A DNA stretch of 64,000 bases, from positions 186,001 to 250,000 of the forward strand of contig NZ_JABGCI010000004.1 in the NCBI RefSeq assembly GCF_019799905.1. Reading direction: 5' to 3'. Positions 35,531 to 44,911 of the stretch are shown here, in pieces (within the stretch, counting starts at the first letter, position 1; every line of letters starts with the position of its first letter). The notes under the pieces are model-generated. The model was not told the DNA's origin, did not search any database, and saw only the letters and a list, made by a program, of their open reading frames with translations. Source of the DNA: Trujillonella endophytica (lineage in GTDB: Bacteria > Actinomycetota > Actinomycetes > Mycobacteriales > Geodermatophilaceae). The translations under genes were made by a program, and so were the position numbers.

Positions 35531-36289
35531 CTACTCGGACCCCTGGGGCCCGTGTGACTGGTGTGACTCGCGTGGCTGGTGAGCCTCATCTGACGGGGAG
35601 GGTAGGGGCCGATCGCCGAAGATCGCGGTTCCGACACGCACGAGCGTGCTGCCGTTCGCGACCGCCGCCTCCAGGTCCCCGCTCATCCCGGCCGAGATGC
35701 CGGCGGCCTCCGGGTGGTCGGCGCGCACGCGCGCGGAGAGCTCCGCCAGCCGGGCGAACGCCGCCGCCGGCTCCTCCCCCCGGGGCGCGACCGCCATGAC
35801 GCCCAGCAGCCGCAGGCCGGGCTGGCGGGCCACCGCCTCGGCCAGCGCGGGGACGTCGTCCGGGCGGGCGCCACCGCGGGCGGCGAGCTCGCCCTCGGGC
35901 CCGCCGAGGTCCACCTGGACGTAGACCTCGACCGGACGGCCGGCCTCCTCCCCCACGCGGCCGAGGACGCCGACGAGCGCGGACCGGTCCAGCGAGTGCA
36001 CAACCGCGCCCAGCCGGGCGACGGCGGCGGCCTTGTTCCGCTGCAACTGTCCGATGAAGTGCCAGCGGAGGTCGACCCCGGCCAGCTCGGCGGCCTTGCC
36101 CGTGAGCTCCTGGGCCCGGTTCTCCCCGAAGTCGTGCTGGCCGAGCGCGGCGAGGGCGCGGACGTCGTCGGCCGGCCACGTCTTGCTGACCGCCAGCAGG
36201 CCGACGGACGCGGGGTCGCGGCCGGCGGCGCGGGCGGCGGCGTCGACGCGGGCGCGCACCGCGCGCAGGTTCTCGGCGAGCGCACTCAT
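35531..36289 (-). CDS. YggS/PLPBP family pyridoxal phosphate homeostasis protein
   Basis: The 252-residue PLP-binding protein has an alanine-racemase-like barrel without enzymatic activity in relatives, where it buffers PLP. The Schiff-base Lys is in [37 protein letters not shown], and [20 protein letters not shown] with VRVGTAIFG are standard. The last ~20 residues (His/Ser/Gln-rich) are non-conserved. Position between pgeF and sepF is typical of the actinobacterial division cluster. Confidence 0.95.
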   Translation of the reverse strand: MSALAENLRAVRARVDAAARAAGRDPASVGLLAVSKTWPADDVRALAALGQHDFGENRAQELTGKAAELAGVDLRWHFIGQLQRNKAAAVARLGAVVHSLDRSALVGVLGRVGEEAGRPVEVYVQVDLGGPEGELAARGGARPDDVPALAEAVARQPGLRLLGVMAVAPRGEEPAAAFARLAELSARVRADHPEAAGISAGMSGDLEAAVANGSTLVRVGTAIFGDRPLPSPSDEAHQPRESHQSHGPQGSE

Positions 36290-36338
36290 GGGCGGATGGT
36301 CCCCCGCGCGGCAACGGCTGCGGCGCGGCGGGGCGCCG

Positions 36339-37070
36339 TCAGCTCAGCCAGACGACGCCGGCCTGGCGGCCGGTGACCCCGTCGCGGCGGTGCGAGAACA
36401 GGTGCCGGTCCTCGACCGTGCACCGCGGGTCGTGCACGACCTCGGGGACACCCGCGCGGCGCAGGATCTCCTCGACCCCTGCCCGCAGGTCGAGTCCGGC
36501 GGTGCCCGTCCGGGTCCGGACGGCGGCCGCAGGGGCCACGCGGGCGACGTCGGCCTGCATCGGCGCCGGCACCTCGTAGCAGGCACCGCAGACGGCGGGG
36601 CCCAGCAGCGCCGACACGTGCCGCGCGCGGGCACCCAGGCTCGCCATCGCCGACAGCGCGGCCGGGACGACGCCCTGCCGCACGCCCTCGCGGCCGGCGT
36701 GGACGGCGGCGACGATCCCGCGGTCGGAGTCGGCGAGCAGGATCGGCACGCAGTCGGCCACCAGCACGCACAGCACGAGGCCGCGGGTCGCGGTCACCAC
36801 GGCGTCCGTCGCGGGCAGGGGCCCGTCGACCGGACCGTCCACCACCGCGACGCCGGTGCCGTGCGTCTGGTCCATCCAGACCAGCCGGTCGCCGTCGACG
36901 CCGAGCTCGCGGGCCAGGCGGGCGCGGTTGGCGGCGACGTCGCCGGGGTCGTCGCCCACGTGCCCGCCGAGGTTGAACGAGTCGTAGGGCGACGCGGACC
37001 GGCCGCCCCGCCGGTCGGTGACGACCCTGCGGGGTCGCACCGCCGACGAGGCGGCCGCTGCGTCGCTCAT
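36339..37070 (-). CDS. pgeF: PgeF/YfiH (multicopper polyphenol oxidase, LACC1-like) protein
   Basis: The 243-residue protein belongs to the YfiH/DUF152 family; PgeF removes misincorporated Ser/Gly peptidoglycan precursors in E. coli, and relatives act on purine nucleosides. Metal-binding motifs are present: WMDQTHGTGVAVVD, LVADCVPILLAD, AAVHAGREG and a late LGPAVCGACYEV with RDGVTGRQAGVVWL. The ATG begins right after gene-end hairpin B2, so the hairpin may limit or time its expression after ftsZ. It is the conserved ftsZ neighbour in actinobacteria. Confidence 0.93.
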   Translation of the reverse strand: MSDAAAASSAVRPRRVVTDRRGGRSASPYDSFNLGGHVGDDPGDVAANRARLARELGVDGDRLVWMDQTHGTGVAVVDGPVDGPLPATDAVVTATRGLVLCVLVADCVPILLADSDRGIVAAVHAGREGVRQGVVPAALSAMASLGARARHVSALLGPAVCGACYEVPAPMQADVARVAPAAAVRTRTGTAGLDLRAGVEEILRRAGVPEVVHDPRCTVEDRHLFSHRRDGVTGRQAGVVWLS

Positions 37071-37124
37071 GGACCCGTCCAGGGGCTCGTCCCGAGCCTG
37101 CGAGGGATGAGGAGGACGGGGTCC
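37071..37124. repeat. Gene-end hairpin element B2 between ftsZ and pgeF
   Basis: GGACCCGTCC (37071-37080) pairs with GGACGGGGTCC (37114-37124), with one bulged base. It starts 4 nt after the ftsZ stop and ends directly at the pgeF ATG. The core CGAGCCTGCGAGGGATGAGG is shared with B1. Confidence 0.75.
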
Positions 37125-37128
37125 TTCT

Positions 37129-38427
37129 TCACTGGCGGAGGAACTCCGGGATGTCGAGCTCCTCCTCGAAGTCCTCGCTCGACAGCGGCCGGCGACCGCC
37201 GTTGCTGCCCGCGGACCCGCTCCCGGAGATGGGCGGCAACGGCGGGACCGTGATCCCGCCGCCGACCGGCGCACCCGGGCGGACGGGGGCCGGCGCCGCC
37301 GCCGGGACCGGCGCGGGGACGACCGGCGGCGCCTGGCCGACCAGCCGCTCCCCCGTGGCCGCGGGGGACACCGCCCGGACCGGCTGGGGCGCCGGGGCGG
37401 GCCGCGGGGCGACCGCGGGCGGAGCTGCGGGGATGCCGGTCGCGACCGTGCCGAGACCGGTGTCCTTGCGGGCACTGGGCCGGCCGCTGTCGAAGCCGGC
37501 CGCGATCACGGTGACCCGCACCTCGTCACCCAGGGCGTCGTCGATGACGGCACCGAAGATGATGTTGGCGTCGGCGTGCGCCGCGTCGGACACCAGCGAG
37601 GCCGCCTCGTTGATCTCGAACAGGCCCAGGTCCGAGCCGCCGGAGATCGACAGCAGCACGCCGTGGGCGCCCTCCATCGAGGCCTCCAGCAGCGGGCTGG
37701 CGATCGCCTGCTCGGCAGCCAGGAGCGCCCGGTTGTCACCGCGCGCACTGCCGATGCCCATCAGCGCCGAGCCCGCGCCGGACATGACCGACTTGACGTC
37801 GGCGAAGTCCAGGTTGATCAGGCCGGGCGTGGTGATGAGGTCCGTGATGCCCTGGACGCCGGACAGCAGCACCTGGTCCGCGGTGCGGAAGGCGTCCATG
37901 ACGCTGACGTTCCGGTCGCCGAGCTGCAGCAGCCGGTCGTTGGGGATCACGATGAGCGTGTCGCACTCGTTGCGCAGCTCCTCGATGCCCGACTCGGCCT
38001 GCACGGCGCGCCGCTTCCCCTCGAAGGAGAACGGCCGCGTGACGACACCGATGGTCAGCGCGCCGAGCTTGCGGGCGATCGAGGCGACGACGGGGGCGCC
38101 ACCGGTACCGGTGCCACCGCCCTCGCCGGCCGTGACGAAGACCATGTCCGCGCCCTTGAGCACTTCCTCGATCTCTTCGCGGTGGTCCTCGGCGGCCTGC
38201 CGTCCGACGTCGGGCTGCGCGCCGGCGCCCAGCCCACGGGTGAGCTCGCGGCCGACGTCCAGCTTCACGTCGGCGTCGCTCATCAGCAGCGCCTGGGCGT
38301 CGGTGTTGATCGCGATGAACTCGACCCCCTTGAGGCCGACTTCGATCATGCGATTGACCGCGTTCACCCCGCCGCCGCCGATGCCGACGACCTTGATGAC
38401 CGCGAGGTAGTTGTGCGGAGGTGTCAT
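37129..38427 (-). CDS. ftsZ: Cell division protein FtsZ
   Basis: The 432-residue tubulin homologue polymerises into the division ring. The GTP-binding signature is [16 protein letters not shown], preceded by [18 protein letters not shown]. The T7 synergy loop [20 protein letters not shown] is intact. A Pro/Ala-rich linker (about 320-410) leads to the C-terminal peptide [17 protein letters not shown], the docking site for SepF and FtsW. GGGAG lies 6 nt before the ATG. The 395-bp upstream gap and AT-rich box suggest ftsZ has its own promoter besides read-through from ftsQ. Confidence 0.98.
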   Translation of the reverse strand: MTPPHNYLAVIKVVGIGGGGVNAVNRMIEVGLKGVEFIAINTDAQALLMSDADVKLDVGRELTRGLGAGAQPDVGRQAAEDHREEIEEVLKGADMVFVTAGEGGGTGTGGAPVVASIARKLGALTIGVVTRPFSFEGKRRAVQAESGIEELRNECDTLIVIPNDRLLQLGDRNVSVMDAFRTADQVLLSGVQGITDLITTPGLINLDFADVKSVMSGAGSALMGIGSARGDNRALLAAEQAIASPLLEASMEGAHGVLLSISGGSDLGLFEINEAASLVSDAAHADANIIFGAVIDDALGDEVRVTVIAAGFDSGRPSARKDTGLGTVATGIPAAPPAVAPRPAPAPQPVRAVSPAATGERLVGQAPPVVPAPVPAAAPAPVRPGAPVGGGITVPPLPPISGSGSAGSNGGRRPLSSEDFEEELDIPEFLRQ

Positions 38428-38822
38428 GTGGGGCTCCCGACCTCGACCCTCATCCTCAAGTAAAGCCTTATAGTTATGTCAACTGGGTCGACGCGGTCGA
38501 AGTTAGGTGGGGCCAGAGGGGCCTACAAGCACCCTCACCGGACCGGCGTGTCGCATCGGCGCACTCTCACGAACCACATCCGACCCGGTGGTCACACCGA
38601 CACCACTGATGGTGACGACCCGCTGCCGATTCGTCTCATGTGGGGCTGCAGGGGGCCGAACACGCCCCGGCGAGGAACTCCGCAGAAGGATTTCCCGCCG
38701 GGCGTGTCGCGCGAGACGGCGTGTTGCCCGCACGGGACGTGCATCTGCGCAGGACCGCCCCGGACCGGAGTACCGGAACGCACCGGGCAGGAGCGCGGAG
38801 GTGCCCGCGGGGCTGCGGGTCG
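38428..38822. other. Intergenic region between ftsQ and ftsZ (395 bp)
   Basis: No convincing gene was seen on either strand; open frames here lack ribosome binding sites and have no protein-like character. The ftsZ end holds the AT-rich element at 38459-38486. A 12-base copy of TCATGTGGGGCT occurs at 38424 (across the ftsZ start) and again at 38636; the reason is unclear and it may be chance. Confidence 0.6.
38459..38486 (-). promoter_or_regulatory. AT-rich ftsZ upstream element (putative promoter)
   Basis: Read leftwards, TTGACA (38482-38477) is followed by TAACTATAAGGCTTTA, clearly the most AT-rich patch for kilobases. TTGACA is a perfect -35 hexamer, but the -10 at normal spacing is poor. 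TATAAG could instead be a -10. Which start is used cannot be decided by eye. It lies 50 bp before the ftsZ ATG. Confidence 0.5.
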
Positions 38823-39605
38823 CTAGCGCAGGACGACGGCCGACGGCGCGCTGACGTCGATCGTCGTCGCCGGCTCGAGCGCGCCGGAGGCGAGCTGGTC
38901 CATCAGGGCGACGAGGACGTCGGCCTTCTCGGCGGACTCCGCCGCGGTCCCCCACAGCACGGTGGTGCCGTCGGTCAGCACCAGCGTCACGTCGTTCCCC
39001 GAGCGGGCCGCGACGGAGGCGACCTGCACGCGCACGTCACGGGGCAGCTCGACCAGGGCGGCCAGACCGGCCCGGGTGGCCGCGTCGTCGGGACCCGGGG
39101 TGGCCACGTCCAGCGGCACCACGCCGGCTGGGGGCCGGCCGGTCACGGTGTCGAAGAGCACACCCCCGGCGTCCACCAGCGACCGCGTGCCCGCCTCCTC
39201 GACGACGGCGACCGGCACCCGCTCCTCGACGGTGACCACCACGGTCTGCGGCCAGCCGCGGGTGACCTGCACCGACGCCACCTGCGGCAGCCGCGCGACG
39301 CGGGCCGCAGCGGCGTCGACGTCCACCCGCAGCAGCGGCGTCCCCTCGGCGACCCCGGCGGCCGCGCGGACCTGCTCCGCGGTCAGCGAGCCGGCACCGT
39401 CCACGCGGACGGTCGAGACCGCCAGCAGCGGGCTGCCCCACACGACCCACGCCGCCAGGCCGAGCGCGGCGAGCAGCACCCCGAGGCGGACGGCCAGCCG
39501 GCGCTTCGGGTCCACCGGCCGCCGCACCCGGCGGCGGGGCGGGCGGCGCGGCGCCTCGGGAGGGACACCGCGCAGCCGGTCGCGCGTGGTGGCGGCGCGG
39601 CTCAC
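38823..39605 (-). CDS. ftsQ: Cell division protein FtsQ
   Basis: The 260-residue bitopic division protein has an Arg/Pro-rich cytoplasmic tail (1-40) and one membrane helix (about 41-60, VRLGVLLAALGLAAWVVWG). A POTRA domain follows (VSTVRVDGAGSLTAEQVRAA then GVAEGTPLLRVDVDA), then the FtsQ beta domain. It scaffolds FtsL, FtsB-like proteins and FtsW/FtsI at the septum. Its GTG overlaps the murC stop (GTGA). Confidence 0.93.
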   Translation of the reverse strand: MSRAATTRDRLRGVPPEAPRRPPRRRVRRPVDPKRRLAVRLGVLLAALGLAAWVVWGSPLLAVSTVRVDGAGSLTAEQVRAAAGVAEGTPLLRVDVDAAAARVARLPQVASVQVTRGWPQTVVVTVEERVPVAVVEEAGTRSLVDAGGVLFDTVTGRPPAGVVPLDVATPGPDDAATRAGLAALVELPRDVRVQVASVAARSGNDVTLVLTDGTTVLWGTAAESAEKADVLVALMDQLASGALEPATTIDVSAPSAVVLR

Positions 39606-41065
39606 CGGTCCGGTGCCGGGCTGCCGGTCGGCGCTGCCGGTTCGGCGTCCCGCGCGGTCAGGGCCGCGATCACCTCGGGCCCCACCATCGACACGTTGCC
39701 GGCGCCCATGGTGATCACCAGGTCGCCGGAGCGGGCCCGCTGCGCCAGGGCCGGCGCGGTGGCCGACCAGGAGGGCTCGAAGTGCACCTGCCCGGCGGGC
39801 AGCGGCACGGCGTCGGCGACCATCGCGCCGGTCACGCCGGGCACCGGGTCCTCGCGGGCGCCGTAGACGTCCATGACCACGACCTCGTCGGCCAGTCCGA
39901 GGGCCTCGCCGAACCCGGCCGCGAACTCGCGCGTCCGGCTGTACAGGTGCGGCTGGAAGGCGACGACCACGCGTCCCTCCCCCGCCACGGCCCGGGCGGC
40001 GTGCAGCTGGGCGCGCACCTCGGTCGGGTGGTGGGCGTAGTCGTCGTAGACCCGGACGCCGCCGACGACGCCCTTGAGCTCGAACCGGCGGTGCACGCCG
40101 CCGAAGCGACCGAGCCCGGCGATCAGTGCGTCGGCGGGCAGCCCCAGCTCCAGTCCGGCGAGCAGGGCCGCCGCGCTGTTGCGGGCCATGTGCTCGCCCG
40201 GCACCCGGATCGACACCCGGCCCAGCGGCCGGCCGTCCAGGACCGCCGTCCAAGAGGTGGTGTCGGCGCCGACCTCGAGGTCGACCAGCCGCAGGTCGGC
40301 GTCCGCGGCGGTGCCGTAGGTGCGGATCCGGGCCGCCGTGGGGACGCCGCGCAGCCGGCCCGAACCCGGGTCGTCGGCGCACAGGACCACGAAGCCGTCG
40401 GGGTCGACCGTGCCGAGGAACCGGTCGAAGGCCTCCTCGACGGCGGCGAGGTCGCCGTAGTTGTCGAGGTGGTCGGCCTCGACGTTGGTGACGACGGCGC
40501 CGTGCGGCGCGAGCAGCAGGAACGAGCGGTCGCTCTCGTCGGCCTCGGCGAGGAAGACGTCGCCCTCCCCCGCGTGCGCGTTGCTGCCCGACTCGTTGAG
40601 GTCGCCGCCGATGGCGAACGACGGGTCGACCCCGCAGGCCTGCACCGCCACGGTCAGCATGGAGGTCGTCGAGGTCTTGCCGTGCGTGCCGGCGACCGCG
40701 ACGCTGCGCCGGCCGGCCATGACGGCGGCCAGCGCCACCGCGCGGGGCAGCACGCGCAGCCCCTGCTCGCGGGCGGCCGCGAGCTCGGGGTTGTCCTCCC
40801 GGATCGCGGTGGAGACGACCACGGTGTCGGCGTCGCCCAGGTTCTCCGCGGCGTGGCCGAGCTCCACCCGGGCGCCCAGGGCGCGCAGCGCGAGGAGCGT
40901 CGGGGTGTCCCGCCGGTCGGTGCCCGAGACACGCACCCCGCGGGCCAGCATGATCCGGGCGATGCCGCTCATCCCGGCCCCGCCGATGCCGACGAAGTGC
41001 ACGGCACCCAGCTCGGCCAGCCCGGGGATGGGGTCCTTCCAGGCGGCCACAGCGGCAGCGCTCAT
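39602..41065 (-). CDS. murC: UDP-N-acetylmuramate-L-alanine ligase
   Basis: The 487-residue cytoplasmic Mur ligase adds L-Ala to UDP-MurNAc. The N-terminal UDP-binding motif is [20 protein letters not shown]; the ATP P-loop is [38 protein letters not shown] and [15 protein letters not shown] are the other Mur ligase motifs. It is coupled to murG (ATGA) and ftsQ (GTGA) by overlapping codons. Confidence 0.97.
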   Translation of the reverse strand: MSAAAVAAWKDPIPGLAELGAVHFVGIGGAGMSGIARIMLARGVRVSGTDRRDTPTLLALRALGARVELGHAAENLGDADTVVVSTAIREDNPELAAAREQGLRVLPRAVALAAVMAGRRSVAVAGTHGKTSTTSMLTVAVQACGVDPSFAIGGDLNESGSNAHAGEGDVFLAEADESDRSFLLLAPHGAVVTNVEADHLDNYGDLAAVEEAFDRFLGTVDPDGFVVLCADDPGSGRLRGVPTAARIRTYGTAADADLRLVDLEVGADTTSWTAVLDGRPLGRVSIRVPGEHMARNSAAALLAGLELGLPADALIAGLGRFGGVHRRFELKGVVGGVRVYDDYAHHPTEVRAQLHAARAVAGEGRVVVAFQPHLYSRTREFAAGFGEALGLADEVVVMDVYGAREDPVPGVTGAMVADAVPLPAGQVHFEPSWSATAPALAQRARSGDLVITMGAGNVSMVGPEVIAALTARDAEPAAPTGSPAPDR

Positions 41066-42195
41066 GCTCGGGCCACCTCCAGCACGATGTCGGCCAGCCG
41101 ATCGTCGGCGTCGGGCACGCCGGCCGCCGCGGCGTGCGCCGCGTAGCCGGCCAGGGCGGCAGGGTCGGTCAGCAGCGGGACCAGGCGGTCGCCGATCCAG
41201 GCCGGCGACAGGTCGGCGTCCTCCACGAGCAGCCCTCCCCCGGCCTCCACGACGGGCAGCGCGTTGCGGCGCTGCTCTCCGTTCCCGATCGGCAGCGGCA
41301 CGAACGCCGCGGGCAGACCGACGGCCGAGAGCTCGGCCACGGTCACCGCCCCCGACCGGCAGAGTGCCAGGTCCGCGGCGGCGTAGGCGAGGTCCATGCG
41401 CTCCAGGTAGTCGACGACGACGTAGGGCGCCTGCCCCGGCTGCCGGGCCGGCACGGTCACCTCGGTGTTCTTGGGGCCGCGGGCGTGCAGCACCTGGACG
41501 CCGGCGGCGGTCAGCGCGTCGGCCGCGCCCACGGCGGCCCGGTTGAGCGAGGCCGCTCCCTGGGACCCGCCGAAGACCAACAGCGTCGGGCGGTCGGGGT
41601 CCAGGCCGAAGGCGGCGCGGGCCTCGGGGCGGCGCGCGGGGCGGTCCAGCGAGGTGATCGCCGTCCGCAGCGGCATGCCCACGTGCTCGCCCCGGCGCAG
41701 CGGCGTGTCCGGCACCGTGACGGCCACGCGGGCGGCGATGCGGGCCCCGACGCGGTTGGCGAGCCCCGGCAGGGCGTTCTGCTCGTGCACGACCACCGGT
41801 GTCCCCGCCCGCCCCCGCCTGCCCCGGGCCGCGAGGTAGGCCGGCAGCGCCACGTACCCGCCGAACCCGACCACGACGTCGGCCTGCAGCTCGTCGAGCA
41901 GCGCACGGGTCTCCCGGACCGCCCGGCGCACCCGGCCGGGCACGCGCAGCAGGTCGGGCGTGGGCTTGCGGGGCAGCGGCACCGGCGGGATCAGCCGCAG
42001 GTCGTAGCCGCGGGCGGGTACCAGCCTCGTCTCCATGCCCCGTGCGGTGCCCAGGCAGGTGACGCGCACACCGCCGGGGACCGCGCCCGCGCGGCGCAGC
42101 AGGGCGTCGGCCAGGGCCAGCATCGGCTCGATGTGGCCGCCGGTGCCGCCGCCGGCGAGGACGACGCTCACCGGGCCGGGCCGGGCGGCGGTCAC
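41062..42195 (-). CDS. murG: Undecaprenyl-PP-MurNAc-pentapeptide GlcNAc transferase
   Basis: The 377-residue GT28-family glycosyltransferase makes lipid II from lipid I at the inner membrane face. Motifs are [62 protein letters not shown] and [20 protein letters not shown]. It starts at a GTG overlapping the ftsW stop. A highly typical member. Confidence 0.97.
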   Translation of the reverse strand: MTAARPGPVSVVLAGGGTGGHIEPMLALADALLRRAGAVPGGVRVTCLGTARGMETRLVPARGYDLRLIPPVPLPRKPTPDLLRVPGRVRRAVRETRALLDELQADVVVGFGGYVALPAYLAARGRRGRAGTPVVVHEQNALPGLANRVGARIAARVAVTVPDTPLRRGEHVGMPLRTAITSLDRPARRPEARAAFGLDPDRPTLLVFGGSQGAASLNRAAVGAADALTAAGVQVLHARGPKNTEVTVPARQPGQAPYVVVDYLERMDLAYAAADLALCRSGAVTVAELSAVGLPAAFVPLPIGNGEQRRNALPVVEAGGGLLVEDADLSPAWIGDRLVPLLTDPAALAGYAAHAAAAGVPDADDRLADIVLEVARA

Positions 42196-43742
42196 CGGGG
42201 CCGTCGCGGTGCGTCGGGCGCCGCGGCGCGGGCCCGCGGCGGCGGCTGCCGGCGGGCGTCACCGGCGCGCGGCCGCTCGGTCGTCGCGCGCCGCTCGCGC
42301 GGCGCCGGGACCCGCTCGCGCGGAGCACGCGTACCCGGGGTCGACGGCGCGGGCGGGACGCGCAGGACGGTCCGCGCGCCCGACCCCTGACCCGGCCGGG
42401 CCGGCCGCGGCTCGGCGACCGGGCGACGACGGCTGCGGGGGCGGACGGGGTCGACGGCGTGTGCCGGGACGGGCAGCAGCAGCCGGGTCAGCCGGCCGCT
42501 GGCGCGCTGCCGCTGGTACTCGATGGCGTCGGGTTCGGACCGGGCGAAGCGGATGAGCAGGCCCACGATGAACAGGGTGAGCACCAGCGATGTGCCGCCG
42601 GCCGAGACCAGCGGCAGCGTCACCCCGGTGACCGGACCCAGACCCACCACGTACCCCATGTTCATGGCCGCCTGCCCGACCAGCCACACGGTGATGGAGA
42701 CGCAGGCCAGCTGGACGAAGCGGTCGGCCGACCGGCGGGCGATGCGGAACCCGGCATGGGCCAGCACCCCGTACAGGATGATCACGACGAGGCAGCCGAG
42801 GAAGCCCATCTCCTCGCCGATGATCGCGAAGATGTAGTCGGACTCGGCCTCGGGCAGCAGGTTCCACTTCATCGCGCTGTTGCCCAGGCCCACGCCCCAG
42901 AAGCCGCCGGTGGCCAGCGCGTAGAAGCCGCGGATGGCCTGGAAGCCGGAGTCGGTCGGGTCGGACTCGGGGTTCAGGAACGACGTCCAGCGCTCCAGCC
43001 GGTAGGCCGAGCTGGTCACGAGGACCAGGACCCCGGCCACGGCGACCCCGCCGAGGCCGGCCCACACCCGCCAGGGCGCGCCACCGGCGAGCAGGAGTCC
43101 GCCCAGGACCAGGCCCAGGGTGACCGTCGCGCCGAAGTCCGGCTCGAGCATCAGCAGTCCGCAGATCACGAGGAAGACCGGCAGGAGCGGGACGAGCAGG
43201 CTCTTGACGGTGAGGTAGCTGACCCGCAGCGCGAGCATGTGCGCGCCCCACAGCGCGAAGACCAGCTTCGCGACCTCCGAGGGCTGGAAGTTGGTGAACC
43301 CGAGGTCGAACCAGGCGCGCGAGCCGTTGTACCGCTGGCCGAGGCCGGGGACCAGGACGAGGACGAGCAGGCCGAGCACCACGACCAGGGCGATCGGGAT
43401 CCAGCGCCGGATGACGGCGGTCGGCAGCCGGACCGCCACGAGCAGGGCGACCAGGCCGATGGCGGCGAAGACCAGCTGGTCCACGCCGGGACGCCAGGCG
43501 GGCTGGTCGGCCAGCGCCGCCTCGATCGCGGAGGCGGAGAACACCATCACCAGACCGATGGCCAGCAGCATGCCGGCCGCGCCGATCACGAGGTGGCAGC
43601 TGGTCATCGGGCCGTCGAGCCAGCCGGGCAGGGTGAGGGCGTACCGGCGACGCCCCGCCGCCCGCCCCGTGCCCGTCGGCGGCGGAGGGGTCACCGCCGC
43701 GCGGGCACGGCCGGCCGCGGCCCGTGGTGCGGTGGGGTCCAT
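42192..43742 (-). CDS. ftsW: Septal peptidoglycan glycosyltransferase FtsW
   Basis: The 516-residue SEDS-family enzyme has ten membrane helices between residues ~50 and 415 and polymerises lipid II at the septum with FtsI. Characteristic segments are [49 protein letters not shown] and [20 protein letters not shown], with the catalytic-site Asp in [19 protein letters not shown]. The C-terminal ~90 residues are an Arg/Pro/Ala-rich tail, longer than in many relatives. It directly follows mraY here with no murD between them. It starts 92 bp after the mraY stop, one of the few non-overlapping joints in the cluster. Confidence 0.96.
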   Translation of the reverse strand: MDPTAPRAAAGRARAAVTPPPPTGTGRAAGRRRYALTLPGWLDGPMTSCHLVIGAAGMLLAIGLVMVFSASAIEAALADQPAWRPGVDQLVFAAIGLVALLVAVRLPTAVIRRWIPIALVVVLGLLVLVLVPGLGQRYNGSRAWFDLGFTNFQPSEVAKLVFALWGAHMLALRVSYLTVKSLLVPLLPVFLVICGLLMLEPDFGATVTLGLVLGGLLLAGGAPWRVWAGLGGVAVAGVLVLVTSSAYRLERWTSFLNPESDPTDSGFQAIRGFYALATGGFWGVGLGNSAMKWNLLPEAESDYIFAIIGEEMGFLGCLVVIILYGVLAHAGFRIARRSADRFVQLACVSITVWLVGQAAMNMGYVVGLGPVTGVTLPLVSAGGTSLVLTLFIVGLLIRFARSEPDAIEYQRQRASGRLTRLLLPVPAHAVDPVRPRSRRRPVAEPRPARPGQGSGARTVLRVPPAPSTPGTRAPRERVPAPRERRATTERPRAGDARRQPPPRARAAAPDAPRRPR

Positions 43743-43834
43743 CCCGCCATCGTCGCCGCTGACCGCCGTCCGGACCGGCAACGCCTGGGCGTGTCGCGTG
43801 GGTGGCGAGTGACCGGCGGGACCGCGCACGCGCC

Positions 43835-44911
43835 TCACAGACCGGTGAAGGACAGCCAGTCGGCGTAGAACAGCCCCAGCCCGAAGGCGACCGCCATGCC
43901 GGTGACGAGCCAGAACCGCACGATGACGGTGTTCTCCGTCCACCCGGCCAGCTCGAAGTGGTGGTGCAGCGGGGCCATCCGGAACACCCGGCGCCGGGTC
44001 GCCCGGAAGAAGGCCACCTGGATGACCACCGACAGCGTCACGGCGACGAACAGCCCGCCGAGGACGACGAGCAGCAGTTCCGTGCGGGTGACGATGGCCA
44101 GCCCCGACAGCAACCCGCCGAGCGCCAGCGAGCCGGTGTCGCCCATGAAGATCTTCGCCGGACTGGTGTTCCACCACAGGAAGCCCAGGCAGGCGCCCAT
44201 GGCGGCGGTCGCGACCAGGGTGACGTCCAGCGGGTCGCGGACCTCGTAGCAGCCCTCGACCGCGGCGGTGGTGCAGTCGTGGGTGAACTGCCAGAACGAG
44301 ATGACGACGTAGGAGCCGAAGACCATCGCCGACGCGCCGGCCGCCAGCCCGTCGAGGCCGTCGGTGAGGTTCACGGCGTTGGAGAACCCCGCGATGAACA
44401 GGTACGCCAGGACCACGAACAGGACCGGACCGAGCGCCAGCGGGGCGATGTCGCGGACGTAGGAGACCGTCGTCGAGGCCGGGGTGACGTCGTCGGAGGG
44501 GAAGTTGATCGCCAGGATCGCGAAGGTGAGCCCGACGACGAGCTGGCCGACGAGCTTGGCCGTCTTGTTCAGCCCCAGGCTCCGGCGGTAGCGGATCTTG
44601 AGGTAGTCGTCGAGGAAGCCGACGGTGCCCAGCCCGACCATGAGGAACAGCAGCAGCACGCCCGTGGCGGTGACCCCGCGCCCGGCCTGGCCGAGCAGGA
44701 AGAGGTGGGCGATGAGGTAGCCGCCGACGGTCGCCGCCACGATGACGGTGCCGCCCATGGTGGGCGTGCCCTTCTTCGAGAGGTGGCTCTCGGGGCCGTC
44801 GTCCCGGATCTCCTGGCCGAAGCCCATCCGGCGGAACCGGTGCACGGCCACGGGCGTGGCCAGGATCGAGATGATCAGCCCGAAGGCACCGGCGATGAGG
44901 ACGGACTTCAC
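43835..44911 (-). CDS. mraY: Phospho-MurNAc-pentapeptide transferase
   Basis: The 358-residue ten-helix membrane enzyme transfers phospho-MurNAc-pentapeptide to undecaprenyl phosphate, making lipid I. Active-site motifs are HLSKKGTPTMGGTVIV, VGFLDDYLKIRYRRSLGLN, SNAVNLTDGLDGLAAGASAM, FMGDTGSLALGG and MAPLHHHFELAGW. Its GTG overlaps the murF stop. Confidence 0.97.
   Translation of the reverse strand: MKSVLIAGAFGLIISILATPVAVHRFRRMGFGQEIRDDGPESHLSKKGTPTMGGTVIVAATVGGYLIAHLFLLGQAGRGVTATGVLLLFLMVGLGTVGFLDDYLKIRYRRSLGLNKTAKLVGQLVVGLTFAILAINFPSDDVTPASTTVSYVRDIAPLALGPVLFVVLAYLFIAGFSNAVNLTDGLDGLAAGASAMVFGSYVVISFWQFTHDCTTAAVEGCYEVRDPLDVTLVATAAMGACLGFLWWNTSPAKIFMGDTGSLALGGLLSGLAIVTRTELLLVVLGGLFVAVTLSVVIQVAFFRATRRRVFRMAPLHHHFELAGWTENTVIVRFWLVTGMAVAFGLGLFYADWLSFTGL

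Noticed and set aside
38424..38647. Direct repeat TCATGTGGGGCT in the ftsZ upstream region
   Set aside because: Only 12 bases in two copies, one of which covers the ftsZ start; could be chance and no further symmetry supports a site.
38476..38955. Open frames in the ftsQ-ftsZ gap
   Set aside because: Three overlapping frames exist on both strands, none with a ribosome binding site or protein-like composition; treated as non-coding.
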